A stretch of DNA of 64,000 bases from Lentzea nigeriaca (GTDB taxonomy: Bacteria > Actinomycetota > Actinomycetes > Mycobacteriales > Pseudonocardiaceae), in assembly GCF_016907955.1 (NCBI RefSeq), contig NZ_JAFBCX010000015.1, positions 99,585 through 163,584 of the forward strand. The letters are read 5' to 3'. Both the position numbers and the translations under genes were made by a program. The notes under the pieces were generated by a model. The model made no database searches. It was not told where the DNA came from and worked only from the letters and a program-made list of their open reading frames with translations. Positions 60,165-64,000 of the stretch are shown here, piece by piece (positions within the stretch are counted from its first letter, which is position 1; each line of letters starts with the position of its first letter).

Positions 60165-60672
60165 TCAGGTATGTTCAGCGCGTTGTCCTGCTCCCTGTTT
60201 GCTCCCAGCGCGTGCTCCCAAGGCTGGCTGCGGGTCCTCAAAAGGAGAAGTTTTCCCAGTGGTTTCTTCGAGCGCGAGCTGCCAACGGGCTTTCGCCTCG
60301 GCCGCCCAGCCGGGCTCGATGTTTGTCGCGAATGCGAGCAGGCCGTCGACGTGATGGACGAACCCGTCGATTGAGCAGAACCTGCGGTTGGCGACGTGCT
60401 GGGCCAGGTCGAACCTCTCGACGCCGCGCACGTTCTCGGCGATCCGGCTCCGCGTGGCGCGATTGAGCCGTACGTGATCACGATCCACGAGCAGGCCCAG
60501 GACGATCTTGCGGCTTCCCGGCGGGACCACGTGGGGTCTCCTTCTTGTGCAATGAGAAACCTGCGTTACGGAGAGCCTTGTCGACGTCGCAGATCAGCTG
60601 AGTTGTTTGACGGAGGCCGAAGTCCTCGATCGATGAGAATGTGAGGTCGTCGGCATAGCGCGTGTAAACCAT
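60165..60672 (-). pseudogene. Reverse transcriptase fragment, frameshifted (retron/Abi-like)
   Basis: Reading leftward, one frame gives MVYTRYADDLTFSSIEDFGL (RT catalytic Y-x-D-D motif) up to about 60520. A second frame then continues VPPGSRKIVLGLLVDRDHVR and SRIAENVRGVERFDLAQHVA to GFVHHVDGLLAFATNIEPGW, the usual C-terminal run of retron-type bacterial RTs, with a stop at 60165. The frameshift lies near 60515-60530. The RT fingers and the first palm motif are missing; a Piwi-like fragment lies directly upstream. Not functional as it stands unless the base calls are wrong. Confidence 0.75.
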
Positions 60673-60885
60673 CCGCTTGCGTGAGGTTCGAGTTCTTGTG
60701 CAGCACGATGCGCGCGGGCTGGTGGCCGTGGGTTGCTGGTACTCGGCCAGCGCGTCCAGCAGGAGGCGGCGGCCGTCGGCTTGTTTCAGGTGGGGCTGGG
60801 GGTCGCTCTTGAGATCTGGGCCGTTCCGCTGCGGACGACGACTCCGTTGCCTCGTTCGTTGAACACCTGGGCGACTGTTCGGAGC
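60673..60885 (-). pseudogene. Piwi/Argonaute fragment, twice frameshifted
   Basis: Three leftward frames, read in turn, rebuild a Piwi-domain stretch: LRTVAQVFNERGNGVVVRSG, then KSDPQPHLKQADGRRLLLDA followed by LAEYQ, then HGHQPARIVLHKNSNLTQAD. The last segment has the P-A-R-x-V-x-H-K-x-S hallmark of prokaryotic Argonaute Piwi domains, and the spacing between the blocks is as expected. Shifts lie near 60815 and 60735. The catalytic half is lost, and the RT fragment follows immediately. Identification is by motif recall and needs a profile search. Confidence 0.6.
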
Positions 60886-60947
60886 TACCGGACCAGGTCG
60901 TGCGGTGACGATCGCTGTTATCTAATGAGGGCGGGTGCCTACTCCAG

Positions 60948-61424
60948 CTATTGTGCGCTGCGGCTGGAGGCGAGGCTACGGAGTTCTGACGGGTCGCCCT
61001 CGGAGATGAAGCGGTAGCTCTGGGGAGGTTGGAACTTGGCAGTTCCACGCAAGGCAGCGAGTGGCCACGGTTCTTCGAGACGAAGTGGTTCTCCAACGTG
61101 GACTGCAGTGGCGAGGTCGGCACCAGCGAAGTACTCGTCGAACTCGTGGCGGAGAAGCCCGAGGTGCTTGCGGTGACGTCGCCAGATCCTTGACGGAGTA
61201 TCGGTCTCACGTCTGACGAGCACTGCGGTGCCGACGACAGCCATCACCGGTGAGCTGGCGTAGAGGATCAGGTGCGTCCCGTCTGGAGCCGACAACCTGG
61301 TGCGTCGCAACTCGATGGTCTTGGTGCCGTCGAGAATGGCTTCGGCAAACCGAGGGCGAAGCGACAGCAGGAGTGGACGCAGATGGGGAGCCCACGTGCT
61401 GGCTTCGGCTGCTATCACTGTCAC
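60948..61424 (-). CDS. ASCH-domain protein
   Basis: A 158-residue protein with an ASCH (PUA-superfamily) domain: PLLLSLRPRFAEAILDGTKT followed by IELRRTRLS at about 17-45, then HLILYASSPVMAVVGTAVLV. ASCH domains bind or process RNA or modified nucleosides. GTG 61424 has AAGG eight bases upstream. It lies 64 bases downstream of the GNAT-PIN gene on the same strand, so both likely share a transcript. The end of the gene approaches the Piwi remnant. Confidence 0.8.
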   Translation of the reverse strand: MTVIAAEASTWAPHLRPLLLSLRPRFAEAILDGTKTIELRRTRLSAPDGTHLILYASSPVMAVVGTAVLVRRETDTPSRIWRRHRKHLGLLRHEFDEYFAGADLATAVHVGEPLRLEEPWPLAALRGTAKFQPPQSYRFISEGDPSELRSLASSRSAQ

Positions 61425-61488
61425 GGGTGTGACCTTAGCGGTACGTGACGGTGGATCGAGCGAACGGCGTCGCTATTTGTGGATCAGG

Positions 61489-63576
61489 TCATCGTGTCGT
61501 TGAGCTTCCAGCTGCGTAGATCGCGGAGAAGGTCGAGGCGGGGACGCGGACGGGGCCCTGAATCCTCTTGGGGCCGTCCAGGGACCTGAGGATCTCGAGG
61601 TATTCGGACCACAACACCGGGCGGCGGAACAGCTCGGTATAGGACACCCGCAAGCCTTGGACACTGCCCCGTTCGCCCGCCGCGCCCCGTACATCAGCAA
61701 GGCTGAACACGCCGTAGTGGGCGAACTGTGCATGAAGTTCTTCGGGAGGGCCGAACTCGATGGCGTCGAGGAGCGAGGTACCGATGAATCTAGCGGGACC
61801 GGTGGTCGGGTCCTGGGTGAGGTACCAGAGGATGCGGCCGGGGGCTTTCAGCACGCTCGGATGATTGCCGCGGTAGTAGACGTGTTCGCGCCCCAAGGCG
61901 AGTCTCGTCGAACGTTCGGTGAGTATCTGTGGTTCGCCGAGCAGCTCGGCGCTCCATCGCGGCTGGATGGCCACCGCGAAATGCGGCAAGCTGCTATCGG
62001 TGATCTTGGCGGGCCACCACGTTCTTTCGTACTGAGCTGCGGACTCGGGAGCGAGGTGTGGCGGAAGCAGCGCCACGGGATCAAGTCCGACGAGCGCGTG
62101 TCCTGCAGAGACGGCGGCGCTGATCTGCGCTCCCGTTCCTGCGGCCTGGATCACCCAGGAGTGCCACGCTCCTTCGATGCGCTGGTACCCCTCGTGGCTT
62201 ACCGCGCGTTCGATCGCTGGTGAAAGATAAGGATCTTCGATGCGCACGACGTTGGCGTTCTCGTCGCGTGCGGTAACGCGAAGCATCCAGAGCAGGTATC
62301 GCGCCATGGTGTCGGCGTCGGCGTGGTCCTGGACCCTGAGCAGGGGTGCTTTCAGCACGTTGCCATCGAGCACCGAGGCGTAGCAGCCGATCGGGGTGTC
62401 GTCGCGACTGCGGACGATTGAGTGCGAGCGAGGGGAGCGCGCAAGCGCCTGCAAGCGGGCTTTGAGTTCCTGTCGTGTCTCGCCGGCGGCCTTGTCGAGA
62501 AAGGCCATGAGCACGGCCTCGGACTGAGCATTCGCAAGTTCGGTGCTGAAAGAGCTTCCCGCGATCACCTGCGGGCGGTAGGCGACTGAGTGTGCAAGTT
62601 CGTCGAGCTGGATCACGAGGTGATCAGGATCGATCACTCGAAGCCCCGTCAGCTCCGGAACGTGGTTGAGCCGAGCCAACACGGGCGCGACCCTGGTCCG
62701 CAGGCGCTCATCCCAGGTCAGGAAGACTCGTACTCGCGCTGCAGCGGTCTCGGCGAGCTGCCAGAGGTCCCCGACGTCCTGTGGGGTCAGGCTCTTGGCA
62801 GGGTCAGCTGAGTGCACTGCGACGTTGAGGAGTTCGAAGAGTTCTTCCGCGCGCTTCGGTGACCCTTGTGGGCGACGGTACCGAGCTGCTGCGTCGACCA
62901 GCCGCCCCCGAAGTTCAGCCGGGTGCCGGTCGAGATCGCGTTCAAGCCCGTGGGGAACGACAATCTCGATGCGGCCCAACACGTCTGGGGCAAGAAGTGC
63001 CTGCGAGCGATCCGCTTGTGGATGATCCTTTCGAGTACGCAAGTCCATGAGGATGTTGACGTCGATAGCAACTGCCAGCTCCGTCGGTTCTTCCAGGGGA
63101 GTGAACAGGTTGGCGTGGCCATGGTCGAGCCACCAGACGGTCATGGCAGCTTGATCTTCACCGCGGCCACGTGCGCGGCCGAGGTGCTCGAATCCAAGGC
63201 CGCGCCACACGCGCTGGATGTCGACGTAGTCGTCCCTGCATTTCGCGCGAATCCCCAAACGTGCCTGATGACGCCGGCCCACCTCGGCGACAAGGCGCTG
63301 AGCAACCCCGCTCCGGCGAAACTCCTTCGCGACACACAGGTGAACCAGCGTGACCTCATTGCGAGGAAGGCGGTAGACCGTGTAGCCGATCATCTCCCCG
63401 TCGCTCATCGCGGCGAGAAGCCAGCCGCGTTGCGCTGCATCGAAGTACGCGGCCCGCGGCAGCAACCCGAGAGTCTTGCGCGCCGTGTTGCCGAGTTCGA
63501 CCGCGTGCTCGATGGTCTCGGTGTCCGAACCGGGCACGACCTCAATGACCACGTGTGCGGATGTCGATGACGGCAT
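61489..63576 (-). CDS. GNAT acetyltransferase-PIN nuclease multidomain protein
   Basis: A 695-residue protein of at least three parts. Residues 10-150 are a GNAT fold with acetyl-CoA loop EFRRSGVAQRLVAEVG (86-100) and RVWRGLGFEHLG. Residues 167-300 look like a PIN ribonuclease: Asp172 in AIDVNILMDL, Glu212 in VPHGLERDLDRH, Asp289 in FLTWDERLRTRV. Residues 380-480 may be a second, degenerate GNAT-like unit (YLLWMLRVTARDENANVVRI). The C-terminal 100 residues (GRILWYLTQDPTTGPARFIG) recall EVE/ASCH-type PUA domains. With the ASCH gene it may form an RNA-targeting toxin or defence pair. ATG 63576. Confidence 0.78.
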   Translation of the reverse strand: MPSSTSAHVVIEVVPGSDTETIEHAVELGNTARKTLGLLPRAAYFDAAQRGWLLAAMSDGEMIGYTVYRLPRNEVTLVHLCVAKEFRRSGVAQRLVAEVGRRHQARLGIRAKCRDDYVDIQRVWRGLGFEHLGRARGRGEDQAAMTVWWLDHGHANLFTPLEEPTELAVAIDVNILMDLRTRKDHPQADRSQALLAPDVLGRIEIVVPHGLERDLDRHPAELRGRLVDAAARYRRPQGSPKRAEELFELLNVAVHSADPAKSLTPQDVGDLWQLAETAAARVRVFLTWDERLRTRVAPVLARLNHVPELTGLRVIDPDHLVIQLDELAHSVAYRPQVIAGSSFSTELANAQSEAVLMAFLDKAAGETRQELKARLQALARSPRSHSIVRSRDDTPIGCYASVLDGNVLKAPLLRVQDHADADTMARYLLWMLRVTARDENANVVRIEDPYLSPAIERAVSHEGYQRIEGAWHSWVIQAAGTGAQISAAVSAGHALVGLDPVALLPPHLAPESAAQYERTWWPAKITDSSLPHFAVAIQPRWSAELLGEPQILTERSTRLALGREHVYYRGNHPSVLKAPGRILWYLTQDPTTGPARFIGTSLLDAIEFGPPEELHAQFAHYGVFSLADVRGAAGERGSVQGLRVSYTELFRRPVLWSEYLEILRSLDGPKRIQGPVRVPASTFSAIYAAGSSTTR

Positions 63577-63702
63577 CGTTGCAGTTTGACTCAGGAACGC
63601 TGGTTCGTGACGCGCCGTGGTGTTCTCTCACCTGACAGGCCTACCTGCAGACGCACATATGTTCAGGTTGGTTGGCCTTGGGCTAGTGGGTCTCCCCCGC
63701 GG

Positions 63703-63924
63703 ATGCAAACAGCTCCGGACCGAAGCCGACCGCATGATCAGCAAGACGTGGTTCCCGTCAGGACAGAACTGAAGTGGCTACTCCTGATCAACTCCATTTG
63801 GCTCGAGAAGGCATCCGATCACCCATCTAGCGAGAGGCAACGCGCCTACATCGAGGTGATCGCCCGCGTAGGTCACGAGTTGGATGGCTTCCGGATCGGG
63901 CGAATGGGTCTGCTGCACGAGTAG
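63703..63924 (+). CDS. Small hypothetical protein (uncertain)
   Basis: A 73-residue open frame starting MQTAPDRSRPHDQQDVVPVR, with a helical C-terminal half (KWLLLINSIWLEKASDHPSS). There is no ribosome site before ATG 63703 and no recognised family. It lies between the divergent GNAT-PIN gene and the transposase tail, in the stretch 63577-63937 that holds nothing else. Could be chance. Confidence 0.3.
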   Translation: MQTAPDRSRPHDQQDVVPVRTELKWLLLINSIWLEKASDHPSSERQRAYIEVIARVGHELDGFRIGRMGLLHE

Positions 63925-63937
63925 GTGACAGTTGTAG

Positions 63938-64000
63938 TCACGCAGCCTGACTGGCTGGCGTGGTCATGATTGCTTCGTATTCGATGGGGGTCAACCGGCC
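63938..64000 (-). mobile_element. C-terminus of an IS3-type transposase, cut by window edge
   Basis: The leftward frame ends RLTPIEYEAIMTTPASQAA plus a stop. The R-L-T-P-x-E-Y-E ending is typical of IS3-family OrfB integrases after their GYxTPxEY motif. Only 20 codons are visible; the element extends to the right. Whether it is intact cannot be seen. Confidence 0.7.

Overview
The window is high-GC actinobacterial DNA with tightly packed genes, many overlapping by 1-4 bases, and frequent GTG starts. An arabinosyltransferase of the Emb type together with decaprenyl-phosphate phosphoribosyltransferase and its phosphatase points to a wall with arabinogalactan. Spo0M, XRE-DUF5753/DUF397 pairs and large chaperone/GTPase conflict loci suggest a filamentous Pseudonocardiales member (Lentzea/Saccharothrix-like). 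The genus is inference only.

Layout. 1-7.2 kb: acyl-CoA metabolism (a fused acyl-CoA carboxylase cut by the window edge, TetR regulator, acyl-CoA dehydrogenase, thiolase, short-chain dehydrogenase), with Spo0M and a small stress membrane protein. A palindrome CTAAGC-N4-GCTTAG occurs before the carboxylase, twice before the dehydrogenase, and again at 22 kb before a FabG-like/MaoC pair, so one TetR protein probably controls a dispersed regulon. 7.2-13.9 kb: cell-envelope arabinan genes, a flippase-like protein and a GT4 glycosyltransferase, flanked by two gene fossils. 14-17.9 kb: a membrane solute-binding-like/VWA operon and an exonuclease. 18-24.5 kb: XRE/DUF397 pair, TetR, DUF2855, SDR, MaoC and quinone-reductase genes. 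24.5-31.9 kb: subtilisin-like protease with a small partner, K+/H+ antiporter with regulator, DUF1015, a partner-switching style regulator set, and AroH chorismate mutase.

32-50.2 kb is the most striking part: two convergent TIR proteins, a lidless Hsp70, a 1726-residue TIR-CHAT-NTPase-TPR protein, and divergently from it GrpE, a second lidless Hsp70, an FN3 protein, two zinc-ribbon GTPases around a GAP1-like protein, and a tiny membrane protein. The order and overlaps suggest one chaperone- and GTPase-gated conflict (immunity or cell-suicide) system. 50.2-53 kb is housekeeping (cmk, acyltransferase, der). 53-57 kb is a compact four-gene carrier-protein cassette (oxoamine synthase, adenylating ligase, flavin dehydrogenase, carrier protein), probably a small natural-product pathway. 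57-59.3 kb holds a truncated HTH/WD40-like gene and a two-component system.

A tRNA-Pro(GGG) gene at 59.5 kb marks the edge of an accessory region of lower coding density: frame-broken remains of a Piwi/Argonaute gene joined to a reverse-transcriptase fragment, an ASCH protein, a 695-residue GNAT-PIN protein, and the tail of an IS3-type transposase at the window end.
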